From Pyrus communis (taxonomy: Eukaryota > Streptophyta > Magnoliopsida > Rosales > Rosaceae), in contig NC_084816.1 of the NCBI RefSeq assembly GCF_963583255.1, positions 6,274,600-6,338,599 on the forward strand: a stretch of 64,000 nucleotides of DNA, in the 5' to 3' direction. Below the pieces are notes generated by a model. That model had not been told where the DNA came from and searched no databases. It saw nothing but the letters and a program-made list of their open reading frames with translations. Both the position numbers and the translations under genes were made by a program. Shown one piece after another: positions 49,166-60,119 of the stretch (positions within the stretch are counted from its first letter, which is position 1; each line of letters opens with the position of its first letter).

Positions 49166-50139
49166 GTCTATGTGGTAATTTTGACATCTCCTTTGGAGAT
49201 GCTCTAATGACTGCAATTACCCCCGCTTTCCATTGTACAAGAAGAAAAATCAAAGGATAAATATCGAAATTTTGCACGTAGCTGCGTTTGTGGGTTTAAT
49301 TTGTCACTAAAAGCATTGGGATGTATAAACTAGTTTGGTAAAAAATAAGTATATAGAGAGTGTGTTGGAAGAAAATGTAGAGTGGGGATTTTGCAAGTGA
49401 TCATTTCTTATATTATGATGTGCTAAATATGTAAAGCATGGGTTCCTATTTACTAAGGTTGCCTCGCACATTGATAGAAGTTGTTAAGTAGCTAACTAGC
49501 TTGTATCCTATTCCTATACTATTAAATCATAGTATAACACTATAAACATTGAATTAATAATTAATAACTAATGGGGTTAATTTTCTTTCAAAATTAACAT
49601 CAAGTAGATGCATGCATGCATGAAGCTATATAATATTTCAACATTCCCAAGCTCACTCGCTCACAAGTCACAAACACATGTAATACAACATATTACATAT
49701 GCCATGCCATCAAACTACCATTACCATATAGATTACCTTTTGGTTTGATTACCTTGCAAATTAATGGTAATAGTAGTCAAGGGGGAATCAGATTCCCATA
49801 TACCTTTTGGTTTGATTACCTTGCAAATTAATGGTAATAGTAGTCAAGGGGGAATCAGATTCCCATATACCTTTTGGTTTGATTACCTTGCAAATTAGTC
49901 ATGGGGGAATCAGATTCCCATATACCTTTTGGTTTGATTACCTTGCAAATTAATGGTAATGGTAGTCATGGGGAATCAGATTCCCATATACCTTTTGGTT
50001 TGATTACCTTGCAAATTAGTCATGGGGGAATCAGATTCCCATATACCTTTTGGTTTGATTACCTTGCAAATTAATGGTAATGGTAGTCATGGGGAATCAG
50101 ATTCCCATATACCTTTTGGTTTGATTACCTTGCGAATTA
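49166..50139. repeat. Segmental duplication, copy 3 (partial)
   Basis: It begins with TATATGTCTATGTGGTAATT, the right end of the MITE seen at 44562-44603, then repeats the TAATGACTGCAATTACCCCC block, the DNA corresponding to about 48190-48490 and a second minisatellite array. No zinc-finger gene is present. Its left edge matches copy 1 better than copy 2, while its right part matches copy 2. Confidence 0.85.
49734..50139. repeat. Minisatellite array 2
   Basis: Units start at 49734, 49801, 49868, 49923, 49989, 50044 and 50110 (spacings 67, 67, 55, 66, 55, 66), exactly the opening pattern of array 1. The last unit breaks off after TTACCTTGCGAATTAA at about 50139. Confidence 0.95.
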
Positions 50140-50653
50140 AAAGCGCGAAAAGAAAAGTGGGATAAGTAAGGGTACTGTCGGAAAAGAGGAAGGAGGGTGA
50201 TGTTGACCAATAAAAAGGAAGGAGGAGGACGCGGTAACAAAGGATTGGCGCAAGTCAGCGCATGTGGATCTTTCTCTCACATATTTTGTAGCAATATTGG
50301 CTTATTCCCTTTCATCCTAGTTGTCATGCCGCCGATGGTACATCAATCTAATTAACTCAATCAGAGCATTGGAGAGATGCTCTCACCTCTCTAATTATGG
50401 AGAGCCTACTACTTCATATCATACAATTCAATCTCATGTATCAATGTTTCTATTTTTTCCTTTTTACCATTTTCACAACTGCACACATGATCTCTTAACC
50501 CAAATGAAAATAATTCATCGAAAATACACTTTCAAGAAGAGCAACACACGCGAAATCGGACTCTTTGAGTGATCAAACGAGAAATTGTCACATGTTTGCT
50601 GACTAACCAAAAAGCAAGGGTGTTCACTATGTGGTTTCTATTCATTCCAAACA
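50140..50653. other. Spacer between the minisatellite and the gypsy element
   Basis: No gene is supported. About 75 bp at 50440-50515 recur at 37020-37100. The right edge is the target site of the gypsy element. Confidence 0.5.
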
Positions 50654-50658
50654 GAAAA

Positions 50659-52934
50659 TGACACACCCCGACCGAGATCAGGGCATGCTGGCCGTCACAC
50701 GAAGGTGACGTAACCATGTGCGCGTGCGGAAGCTATTAAGATAGTAATATAAAAGTACTAATAGTTAAAAACCTAATAGCATACCAAGTACTAATACAAA
50801 TACTAGTGTATGTGAGACACACTTTCAGAGCAATCTACAGCAGCCGAAAAGACAAGATACAACAGAAATACACCCGAAGGTGACCCTACAATGGTGAGTG
50901 TCTGTCAGAAATGCCGGGACGCCCTCTGGGATAAACCACCGAACTTGCTAGACCACTAGAACCTGGAGGGGCGCAAAAACAAAAGCGTGAGTGGGCAAAA
51001 ACAAAGTTCTTTGAAAACTCTTTAGCAAAATACATTCTAACCCCTCGCCGTAAAACCTGTATACTTCCCAGAAAATGAACATATATACGTATGTATAGAT
51101 ATGTCAATCATGCTCCATGATATGCCATTCATGCTCACATTATGCCACAACAGAATCTTATAATCAAATATAAATGCCCAAGCGTAAATCACATCAATAA
51201 CATATAATCTGGCAGCCGGGAGTCACCTAACGTGACATGTACCGCTGCACCTAGAGCTCCACGCTCAACTCAATCACTGAATCTGCACACGAGTCGGAAC
51301 CACCTAACGTGGTCTGCACGACAAGCTGGGTGTAATATATATGTATGCTCTAGTGCTACGATCACGTGAAGCTGGCGATAAATCGCGGGTCACCTACAAG
51401 TCGGAACCACCTAATGTGATCTCTACGACAGGCTTGCACCTAACTTGGATCCAAGACGAGCATGCGGTGCTAGTGAACATACACGTGAAGGCTGTGCCCT
51501 GGCCCTGGACGGGAGCACTAACACCGGGGGTGCAGATTATGAGCTCTCTAAGCATTTCAACTACTATTGCATAATAAACAGGAATGCATAACCACCTGAA
51601 TACCGCTTACCTGGCACTTACCTGTGCATCCACAGCACCAAATACACATGTATATATGTATGTATGTCACCAATAATACATGCAATGATGCGTAAACAAC
51701 CTTCATATAATGCATGGCATAAAACAATTAACCTTTTCTATTTAATTTCTGGGAATATAACTGTATATAGGTATATACGGAAAACAAAAGCCCACTCACT
51801 GATAATTAGAAGGGTCGTAGCCCCCCTGCCTCGAGTGCGTACGCTCGTCCTCGGAAAACGAATCACCTATACGCGACAAAGTTACGAAAACATTAATTTA
51901 AAAGCACCTAAGCAACTTCTCGTAATAACTTCTCATACATTGCTCAAATTGGACAAATGAATATACCAATGTGATCTACACAACCTCAGGATCACACACA
52001 TATTTTTAGAAAAAATTTTGGACCACGCACGCGCCCCCACGCGCCGTCACAGGCACGGCCCTACGCGCCCCCACGCGCGGCCCACGTGCACTGCACACTG
52101 ACGGCGTCAGTTGACGCCGTCAGGAATATTCCGTCAACTAACGGAATATTCCGTCAAATCTAACCAGATTCCGTCCACTGCCGTTAGGAATATTCCGTTA
52201 GACTTAACGGAATATTCCCCTGTCTTCTCCGGCGAGCCTTCGCCGGCGCCGGTGGCCGGAAAACTGGGAATTTTCAAACCTTGTTTTCTCCTTCGTTTTT
52301 CAACCAAATTTCACGTTCTTTATACCAAAATGAAGCTTAGAACTAGTAGAACAACGTTAGACTAGTTTTAAGGCCTAAAAATCAAAGAATCTCACCTGCA
52401 ACAACGATCCAAGTTCGGCCAACTTCGAACCTAGCCTTCCCAACGTCCAAATTCACCCAACGAACCACTCCGAGGCTCCTTGGGACCTCACAAACACATC
52501 TACAAGCTTAGAAATTCCAAAAACAAGCTAGTTTAGGTTTGCATGAACAGTGTTCAAATCGGCCATTGTGATATCGACGTGAAAACAACGATATCCTTAC
52601 CTGAAAATGGCACCTTTGGACTCCTCTCAGCTCCACGAACACGATGGTGGTCTTGGTTTCTTGTTTGGTGAAGATTTGAATGTGTTTGTGTGTTGGCCGT
52701 GTGTGTGAGGAAGAAGAACTCGGGGAGAAAGAGAGAGAGAGAGAGAGAGACTGAGAGACAGAGTGACAGGAAGTGAGGAAAAGAGGGAGGGAATCCCGGG
52801 AAAGTGAGGGTGAGGTGTGAGTGTGTGTGGTCCTACAACACCACACTTCACAAAACTACCCGTAAAATAACGAACTAGGGGTAAAAACGTAAATTCAAAT
52901 GTACGTTTCTTTAGTTTCGGGACGGGATGTTACA
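50659..52934 (-). repeat. 3' LTR of the gypsy element (2,276 bp)
   Basis: On plus it reads TGACACACCCCGACC ... GGGACGGGATGTTACA. It contains a (GA)n tract at about 52731-52750 and a cluster of palindromes at about 52098-52215: ACGGCGTCAGTTGACGCCGT and four GGAATATTCC. It carries an 11-bp and a 14-bp segment (near 52071 and 52225) that the other LTR lacks. Small ORFs in it are not genes. Confidence 0.97.
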
Positions 52935-52935
52935 A

Positions 52936-52950
52936 CATACCCTCCTTAAT
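52936..52950 (-). other. Polypurine tract region of the gypsy element
   Basis: The minus strand reads AAGGAGGGTATGT just before the LTR TGTAACATCCC terminus, the usual place for plus-strand priming. It is short and has some pyrimidines. Confidence 0.6.
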
Positions 52951-52989
52951 AGAATTTCGTCCCGAAATTCAAAATAACCAAATACACCC

Positions 52990-54489
52990 CTACTGGTCGA
53001 AGAACAATCTAGGATACAATTCCCTCATCCTATTTTCTGTCTCCCATGTCGCTTCTTCAACCGAGTGATTCCTCCACAAAACTTTTACCAAATTCACCGT
53101 TTTGTTCCTCAGAACCTTCTCTTTCCAATCCAAGATCGTTAACGGTTCCTCGTCGTACGTCAAATCTGGATTTATCTCTAACGGTTGAGGAGGTATCACA
53201 TGCAACGGATCAGCCACATAATGACGGAGCATAGATACGTGAAAAACGTTATGCACTTTAGCCAACTCCGGAGGCAACTCCAACCTGTAAGCTACCTCAC
53301 CAACTCTTTCTGTAACTATGTACGGTCCGATGTACCTGGGACTCAACTTCCCTTTCTTTCCAAACCGCACAACACCCTTCCACGGTGAAAGCTTCAGAAA
53401 TACCCAATCTCCGACCTCATACGTTCTGTCCGTAGCATGTCGATCTGCTAAACGTTTCTGCCTGTCCTTAGCTGCTTTCAGGTTAGACCTAATTACCTGA
53501 ATATTTTGAGTAGTCTCCACGACAATCTCCGGACCTACTAAGACTCTTTCGCCAACCTCTGACCAACATAACGGAGTGCGGCAAGATCTACCATACAAGG
53601 CTTCAAATGGCGCCATGCCAATGCTCGAATGGAAACTGTTGTTGTAAGCAAATTCCATCAAATCTAACCGCTGGTGCCAAGCATCACTGAACTGTAACAC
53701 CGATGCTCGCAGCATATCTTCCAAGGTCTGAATAGTTCTCTCAGACTGTCCGTCCGTCTGTGGATGATATGCCGTACCGTAAAGTAGTCTCGTACCCAAA
53801 GCTTCTTGAAAAGCTACCCAAAACTTCGACGTGAATCGTGGATCACGATCTGAGACAATACTTACAGGGACACCATGGTACTTTACAACCTTTGAGATAA
53901 ACAACTCTGCTGACCGGCTCAAAGAGTACTTCTCTCTCACTGGAATGAAATGTGCCGTCTTAGTGAGTCGATCAACAATCACCCAAATGCCATCAAAACC
54001 ATTATGTGTACGCGGCAACTTGTACACAAAATCCATAGTGATATTTTCCCATTTCCACTCTGGAACGGGAAGCGGTTGCAACAATCCAAACGGCTTCTTT
54101 CTTTCTGCTTTAATCTGCTGACAAACAGCACAACTGCTCACATACTCAGCTATCTCCCTTTTTATACCCGGCCAATAGTAAAATGGTCGAATGGTATGAT
54201 ACATTTTAGTTGCCCCTGGGTGCATGGCGTAAGCCGAGATATGTGCTTCATCTAAAATTTCCTTCTTCAATTCCACATTACTAGGCACGAACATTCTACC
54301 TTCTAACATCAACATGCCATCAGAATCACGAACTCTGAGATCTCGCCTCCGTCCTTGATCTCGAGCTCGAATTAGTTCTTGAACTTGTTCATCAGCTACC
54401 TGAGCTTCAAGCACCCGATCAACCAAGATTGGCCTAACTTGAAAATTAGCAAGTAATGCCACATCTCGATCTTCTGCTTCTAACCTTAC
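52990..54489 (-). CDS. Gypsy pol, integrase with chromodomain-like C terminus (downstream of an in-frame stop)
   Basis: Same frame as the ORF to its right, separated from it by the stop at 54490-54492; the first Met is at 54462 (490 aa from there). Zinc-binding HHCC residues: His74, His81, Cys111, Cys114 (EAHISAYAMHPG, SSCAVCQQIK). Catalytic triad: Asp144 (ITMDF), Asp205 (IVSDRDPRF) and Glu241 (GQSERTI), a D,D(35)E spacing. The C terminus has the GPY-type segment (KLSPRYIGPYIV, HNVFHVSMLRHY) and a chromodomain-like tail (VLRNKTVNLVKVLWRNHSVEEATWE). Integrase joins the cDNA to host DNA; chromodomains can steer insertion. Without readthrough of the stop it would not be made as part of the polyprotein. 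Confidence 0.93.
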   Translation of the reverse strand, partial: VRLEAEDRDVALLANFQVRPILVDRVLEAQVADEQVQELIRARDQGRRRDLRVRDSDGMLMLEGRMFVPSNVELKKEILDEAHISAYAMHPGATKMYHTIRPFYYWPGIKREIAEYVSSCAVCQQIKAERKKPFGLLQPLPVPEWKWENITMDFVYKLPRTHNGFDGIWVIVDRLTKTAHFIPVREKYSLSRSAELFISKVVKYHGVPVSIVSDRDPRFTSKFWVAFQEALGTRLLYGTAYHPQTDGQSERTIQTLEDMLRASVLQFSDAWHQRLDLMEFAYNNSFHSSIGMAPFEALYGRSCRTPLCWSEVGERVLVGPEIVVETTQNIQVIRSNLKAAKDRQKRLADRHATDRTYEVGDWVFLKLSPWKGVVRFGKKGKLSPRYIGPYIVTERVGEVAYRLELPPELAKVHNVFHVSMLRHYVADPLHVIPPQPLEINPDLTYDEEPLTILDWKEKVLRNKTVNLVKVLWRNHSVEEATWETENRMRELYPRLFFDQ

Positions 54490-57400
54490 TCATGTAGCAC
54501 GCAAGTCCACCAAAAGAGGAATACGACTAGCGTACAACGCATTGATACGACCATGTGACTTCCTGCTAAGTGCATCGGCTACTACGTTCGCACGACCAGG
54601 GTGATAATCAATCGTGCAATCGTAATCGCTGAGCAACTCTAGCCACCTCCGTTGGCGAAGATTAAGTTCCTTCTGGGTGAAGAGATACTGAAGACTCTTG
54701 TGATCTGTGAAGATCCTACACTTCTCTCCGTAAAGATAGTGTCTCCACAACTTCAACGCAAAGATAATAGCAGCTAACTCCAAATCATGTGTAGGGTAAT
54801 TCATCTCATGAGGTTTCAACTGTTGCGAAGCATAAGCAATCACCCTACCATGCTGCATCAATACACATCCCAGACCATTCAAGGAAGCATCGCTATAAAC
54901 CTCGAAATCACCACTATCGTCCGGGAGTGCCAACACAGGTGCATTAGTAAGACAATGCTTCAACTGCTGGAAACTCTGCTCACACTTATCATTCCACTCA
55001 AACTTAACGTCTTTCCTTGTTAACCTCGTCAGTGGCAAGGCAATCACCGAAAAATCCTTAACGAATCTCCGATAATATCCCGCCAAACCAATGAAACTTC
55101 TCACCTCAGTGACGGTTCGTGGTTGCTCCCAACTCTCCACAGCTGCAACCTTCTGAGGATCAACTAGAATGCCTTGAGCAGAAATGATGTGCCCCAAAAA
55201 CGCAACTTGATCTAACCAGAACTGGCACTTGCTAAACTTAGCATACAATTGGTGTTCCCTCAACCTTTTCAACACCAAAGTAAGATGTCGAACATGCTCT
55301 GCTTTGGACTTAGAATACACCAGAATATCGTCAATGAAGACAATAACAAATCTATCCAGGTAAGGCTGAAATACCCGGTTCATCAAGTCCATAAAAGCTG
55401 CTGGTGCATTAGTCAACCCAAACGGCATAACTAGAAACTCGTAATGACCGTAACGAGTTCTGAACGCCGTCTTAGGAACATCATCCCTACTAATCTTCAG
55501 CTGATAATACCCAGACCTCAAGTCTATCTTAGAAAATACACAAGCACCTCTCAGCTGATCAAACAAATCATCGATACGAGGCAATGGATAACGGTTTTTA
55601 ATCGTCACCCGATTCAATTGTCTGTAGTCGATACACAGCCTCAAAGTTCCATCTTTCTTTCTCACAAACAACACTGGAGCGCCCCAAGGCGAAGTACTAG
55701 GCTGAATAAATCCCTTATCCACTAATTCCTGTAACTGCACTTTCAATTCCCTTAACTCAGCAGGAGCCATACGATAAGGAGTTAAAGAAATAGGATTGGT
55801 ACCTGGAAGCAACTCAACATTGAACTCCACATCTCGATCTGGGGGTAAACCAGGTAAATCCTCAGGAAAAACATCAGGGAAGTGTCTGACCACTCTCACG
55901 TCCTCAATTCTGCTAGGAACGGTCTCCTCTAGCACCACATGAGCTAGATACCCCTGACAACCTTTAGACAACAACTTATTTGCTCGCAAAGCCGAAATAA
56001 CACCATGTCTTACTCCACTCTGCTCACCCACAAAAGTAACCTCAGGTAATCCAGGACGGTGAAATGTAACTACTTTCCCGTAACAATCAATGTTGGCACG
56101 ATAGAAGTGCAACCAATCTGTGCCCAATATCACATCAAAATCGACAATATCTAACGGGATAAGATCGGCGGGCATAACAACACCCTCTACTAACACTGGA
56201 CATCCTGGGTACATACAATCTACAACACATCTCTCTCCTCTAGGCATAGCGAATTCTAAATCGTACCCTAGAGGTGTGGGGCGAGGTTGCGTCATTTGAG
56301 CAAATGTATGAGAAATAACGGAATGTGTAGCTCCACAATCAATTAAGACTCTAGCAAAATAACCAAGAATGTTTAACGTACCCATTATCAAGTCCGGGTT
56401 GTTCTGAGCATCCTGCAGGGAAATATTGTGAATACGCCCTTGGCCCTGCTGTCGTCCGCCACGACCTCTGCTCGCTTGAACACCGCGACCTTGAGCTCCA
56501 CGTCCCTGACTGGACTGACCCATCTGTCTCGAAGACCCGGCACTACTAGTAGCATTCTCACCCTGTTGATATTGCCCTCCTTGGTACCATTGAGAACCAC
56601 CCGTTGGAGCTGGAGGATACGGCATGTAGTTGCTGGGATACGGGGGATAACCACCTTGTGAATACGGGTCCTGGGGGTACTGATACGGTCCTGGAGCATA
56701 GGGAACAACATCACCCTGATAGTGATAGGCACCACCTCTACCTGCTTGCCCATAAGTACTCGGACCCTGGATTTGCCGAATCGGTGCAGGTGGCGGCATA
56801 AAGGTCTGCTGCGGCTTCTGCTGCTGACTCTGGGGACAATCCACCGCTCTATGTCCCAACCGTCCACATGTAAAACAAGCACCGCTGATCTGCCTGCACT
56901 CGCCGAAGTGTCGGTTATTACACCTACGGCAAAATGGAGGTCGGTTTCGGCCACCATCACCTTGTCTCTGGCCTCGAGCACTTCCATAAAATCTACCTCC
57001 ACGTCCCTGTCCAGAGGCACTGAAACCACCACTAGACGAACTCGAACTGGCACCACCCCTTTTAAAGTTCTGAGTTTGGCGAGGCCCAAGTGACACTTGA
57101 CTTTTCCCCTTTTCATCTTTCTTTTCGTCACTGTCACTAGACATATTCTCTGAGTCCTCTATTCTCAACAGTATCTCATAAAACTCCTGGTAGGACTCAC
57201 AGTGAGTAGTAGTGGCCATAGAACGCCATCTCTTCCTAGTGCCCAAGCGAAAACGACGAAGCATCTCCGCCTGATTACCAGCGACATCAGGATAGTAACG
57301 AGATAAATCAGTAAACTTACGATAATACTCGTTAGCCGTCATTTTTCGCTGTTTTAACTCAGTGAATTCCTGTTTCTTACGGTCGATATACTCAGGGGGT

Positions 57401-57807
57401 ACAAATCTCCTTTGAAACACGTCTTTGAAAACATTCCAATCGGTCCTCTGAGTTGGAGTCAACCTACGAAGTTCTTGCTCCCACCAAGCTGCAGACTCCA
57501 TCTCCAGAAACCAAGAGGTTGTCTCAACCCACCTATCCATAGGAAGGTTCCCCTGGTTATGCAACACACGAAAAGTCTTCTCTATGTGTTCTAACCAACG
57601 TTCTGCGCCTTCGTGACCCTCATTACCTTTAAACTTATCCAACTTCAGGTTATACATAGTCTCCAGAGGGGTCCTCTGGGGAGGGCGCATCACTGTTTGA
57701 AGGGCTGTAGCAATCACTTCCCCCAACTGAGTAAGATCAGGTAAACTAGACTCATCTGAGCGACGTGGTTCCCGACGAGGCGGCATGATTCTGACAGAAG
57801 ACACCAA
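54490..57807 (-). CDS. Gypsy gag-pol: gag, protease, reverse transcriptase, RNase H
   Basis: 1,105-aa ORF; the likely initiator is MPPRREPRR (57786), seven codons inside. Gag capsid segment about 50-220. CCHC zinc knuckle at 311-324 ([14 protein letters not shown]), preceded by a CRRC-H-C pair (about 293-304). A Gly/Gln/Tyr/Pro-rich linker follows (330-455). Aspartic protease at 488-496 (LIDCGATHS, Asp490), with Cys where Ser or Thr is usual. RT at about 690-860: [15 protein letters not shown] at 824-827. RNase H at about 965-1085: [19 protein letters not shown]. These functions package, process and copy the element's RNA. The ORF ends at a TGA (54490-54492) between RNase H and integrase; the frame remains open beyond it. 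Confidence 0.95.
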   Translation of the reverse strand: MVSSVRIMPPRREPRRSDESSLPDLTQLGEVIATALQTVMRPPQRTPLETMYNLKLDKFKGNEGHEGAERWLEHIEKTFRVLHNQGNLPMDRWVETTSWFLEMESAAWWEQELRRLTPTQRTDWNVFKDVFQRRFVPPEYIDRKKQEFTELKQRKMTANEYYRKFTDLSRYYPDVAGNQAEMLRRFRLGTRKRWRSMATTTHCESYQEFYEILLRIEDSENMSSDSDEKKDEKGKSQVSLGPRQTQNFKRGGASSSSSSGGFSASGQGRGGRFYGSARGQRQGDGGRNRPPFCRRCNNRHFGECRQISGACFTCGRLGHRAVDCPQSQQQKPQQTFMPPPAPIRQIQGPSTYGQAGRGGAYHYQGDVVPYAPGPYQYPQDPYSQGGYPPYPSNYMPYPPAPTGGSQWYQGGQYQQGENATSSAGSSRQMGQSSQGRGAQGRGVQASRGRGGRQQGQGRIHNISLQDAQNNPDLIMGTLNILGYFARVLIDCGATHSVISHTFAQMTQPRPTPLGYDLEFAMPRGERCVVDCMYPGCPVLVEGVVMPADLIPLDIVDFDVILGTDWLHFYRANIDCYGKVVTFHRPGLPEVTFVGEQSGVRHGVISALRANKLLSKGCQGYLAHVVLEETVPSRIEDVRVVRHFPDVFPEDLPGLPPDRDVEFNVELLPGTNPISLTPYRMAPAELRELKVQLQELVDKGFIQPSTSPWGAPVLFVRKKDGTLRLCIDYRQLNRVTIKNRYPLPRIDDLFDQLRGACVFSKIDLRSGYYQLKISRDDVPKTAFRTRYGHYEFLVMPFGLTNAPAAFMDLMNRVFQPYLDRFVIVFIDDILVYSKSKAEHVRHLTLVLKRLREHQLYAKFSKCQFWLDQVAFLGHIISAQGILVDPQKVAAVESWEQPRTVTEVRSFIGLAGYYRRFVKDFSVIALPLTRLTRKDVKFEWNDKCEQSFQQLKHCLTNAPVLALPDDSGDFEVYSDASLNGLGCVLMQHGRVIAYASQQLKPHEMNYPTHDLELAAIIFALKLWRHYLYGEKCRIFTDHKSLQYLFTQKELNLRQRRWLELLSDYDCTIDYHPGRANVVADALSRKSHGRINALYASRIPLLVDLRAT

Positions 57808-57847
57808 CTATTAGAATACTCACAAAGACACAGGACTGCCAAACCTA

Positions 57848-57860
57848 GGCTCTGATACCA
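57848..57860 (-). other. Primer-binding site, initiator tRNA-Met type
   Basis: The minus strand reads TGGTATCAGAGCC, complementary to the 3' end of initiator tRNA-Met, three bases from the LTR end at 57864. Confidence 0.9.
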
Positions 57861-57863
57861 AGC

Positions 57864-60114
57864 TGACACACCCCGACCGAGATCAGGGCATGCTGGCCGT
57901 CACACGAAGGTGACGTAACCATGTGCGCGTGCGGAAGCTATTAAGATAGTAATATAAAAGTACTAATAGTTAAAAACCTAATAGCATACCAAGTACTAAT
58001 ACAAATACTAGTGTATGTGAGACACACTTTCAGAGCAATCTACAGCAGCCGAAAAGACAAGATACAACAGAAATACACCCGAAGGTGACCCTACAATGGT
58101 GAGTGTCTGTCAGAAATGCCGGGACGCCCTCTGGGATAAACCACCGAACTTGCTAGACCACTAGAACCTGAAGGGGCGCAAAAACAAAAGCGTGAGTGGG
58201 CAAAAACAAAGTTCTTTGAAAACTCTTTAGCAAAATACATTCTAACCCCTCGCCGTAAAACCTGTATACTTCCCAGAAAATGAACATATATACGTATGTA
58301 TAGATATGTCAATCATGCTCCATGATATGCCATTCATGCTCACATTATGCCACAACAGAATCTTATAATCAAATATAAATGCCCAAGCGTAAATCACATC
58401 AATAACATATAATCTGGCAGCCGGGAGTCACCTAACGTGACATGTACCGCTGCACCTAGAGCTCCACGCTCAACTCAATCACTGAATCTGCACACGAGTC
58501 GGAACCACCTAACGTGGTCTGCACGACAAGCTGGGTGTAATATATATGTATGCTCTAGTGCTACGATCACGTGAAGCTGGCGATAAATCGCGGGTCACCT
58601 ACAAGTCGGAACCACCTAATGTGATCTCTACAACAGGCTTGCACCTAACTTGGATCCAAGACGAGCATGCGGTGCTGGTGAACATACACGTGGAGGCTGT
58701 GCCCTGGCCCTGGACGGGAGCACTAACACCGGGGGTGCAGATTATGAGCTCTCTAAGCATTTCAACTACTATTGCATAATAAACAGGAATGCATAACCAC
58801 CTGAATACCGCTTACCTGGCACTTACCTGTGCATCCACAGCACCAAATACACATGTATATATGTATGTATGTCACCAATAATACATGCAATGATGCGTAA
58901 ACAACCTTCATATAATGCATGGCATAAAACAATTAACCTTTTCTATTTAATTTCTGGGAATATAACTGTATATAGGTATATACGGAAAACAAAAGCCCAC
59001 TCACTGATAATTAGAAGGGTCGTAGCCCCCCTGCCTCGAGTGCGTACGCTCGTCCTCGGAAAACGAATCACCTATACGCGACAAAGTTACGAAAACATTA
59101 ATTTAAAAGCACCTAAGCAACTTCTCGTAATAACTTCTCATACATTGCTCAAATTGGACAAATGAATATACCAATGTGATCTACACAACCTCAGGATCAC
59201 ACACATATTTTTAGAAAAAATTTTGGACCACGCACGCGCCCCCACGCGCCGTCACAGGCACGGCCCTACGCGCCCCCACGTGCACTGCACACTGACGGCG
59301 TCAGTTGACGCCGTCAGGAATATTCCGTCAACTAACGGAATATTCCGTCAAATCTAACCAGATTCCGTCCACTGCCGTTAGGAATATTCCGTTAGACTTA
59401 ACGGAATATTCCCCTGTCTTCGCCGGCGCCGGTGGCCGGAAAACTGGGAATTTTCAAACCTTGTTTTCTCCTTCGTTTTTCAACCAAATTTCACGTTCTT
59501 TATACCAAAATGAAGCTTAGAACTAGTAGAACAACGTTAGACTAGTTTTAAGGCCTAAAAATCAAAGAATCTCACCTGCAACAACGATCCAAGTTCGGCC
59601 AACTTCGAACCTAGCCTTCCCAACGTCCAAATTCACCCAACGAACCACTCCGAGGCTCCTTGGGACCTCACAAACACATCTACAAGCTTAGAAATTCCAA
59701 AAACAAGCTAGTTTAGGTTTGCATGAACAGTGTTCAAATCGGCCATTGTGATATCGACGTGAAAACAACGATATCCTTACCTGAAAATGGCACCTTTGGA
59801 CTCCTCTCAGCTCCACGAACACGATGGTGGTCTTGGTTTCTTGTTTGGTGAAGATTTGAATGTGTTTGTGTGATGGCCGTGTGTGTGAGGAAGAAGAACT
59901 CGGGGAGAAAGAGAGAGAGAGAGAGAGAGACTGAGAGACAGAGTGACAGGAAGTGAGGAAAAGAGGGAGGGAATCCCGGGAAAGTGAGGGTGAGGTGTGA
60001 GTGTGTGTGGTCCTACAACACCACACTTCACAAAACTACCCGTAAAATAACGAACTAGGGGTAAAAACGTAAATTCAAATGTACGTTTCTTTAGTTTCGG
60101 GACGGGATGTTACA
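57864..60114 (-). repeat. 5' LTR of the gypsy element (2,251 bp)
   Basis: Same termini as the other LTR. Differences seen by eye: five substitutions (near 58171, 58632, 58678, 58692 and 59873) and the loss of 11 bp (near 59278) and 14 bp (near 59419). The promoter for the element should lie here, reading leftward; I could not place the TATA box reliably. Confidence 0.97.
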
Positions 60115-60119
60115 GAAAA

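Larger units (their letters stand above)
50659..60114 (-). mobile_element. Complete Tekay/Del-like Ty3/gypsy chromovirus-type retrotransposon
   Basis: 9,456 bp on the minus strand: 5' LTR (60114-57864), primer site, gag-pol (57807-52990), purine tract, 3' LTR (52934-50659). The perfect 5-bp target duplication GAAAA flanks it (50654-50658 and 60115-60119). LTRs of about 2.25 kb, an initiator-Met-type primer site, pol order protease-RT-RNase H-integrase and a C-terminal chromodomain-like segment point to the Tekay/Del lineage. The two LTRs differ by about five substitutions plus 11- and 14-bp indels, so insertion is recent. Only one in-frame stop interrupts the long reading frame. Confidence 0.96.

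Noticed and set aside
48490..50139. CRISPR-like array
   Set aside because: Regular units, but there are no unique spacers, the genome is a plant, and the units vary by an internal deletion. It is a minisatellite.
50886..52851. Several ORFs repeated at 58091-60031
   Set aside because: They lie in the two LTRs and reflect LTR identity, not duplicated genes.
56388..57137. 249-codon minus-strand ORF
   Set aside because: Alternative frame of the gag region; the gag frame is supported by the zinc knuckle and protease.
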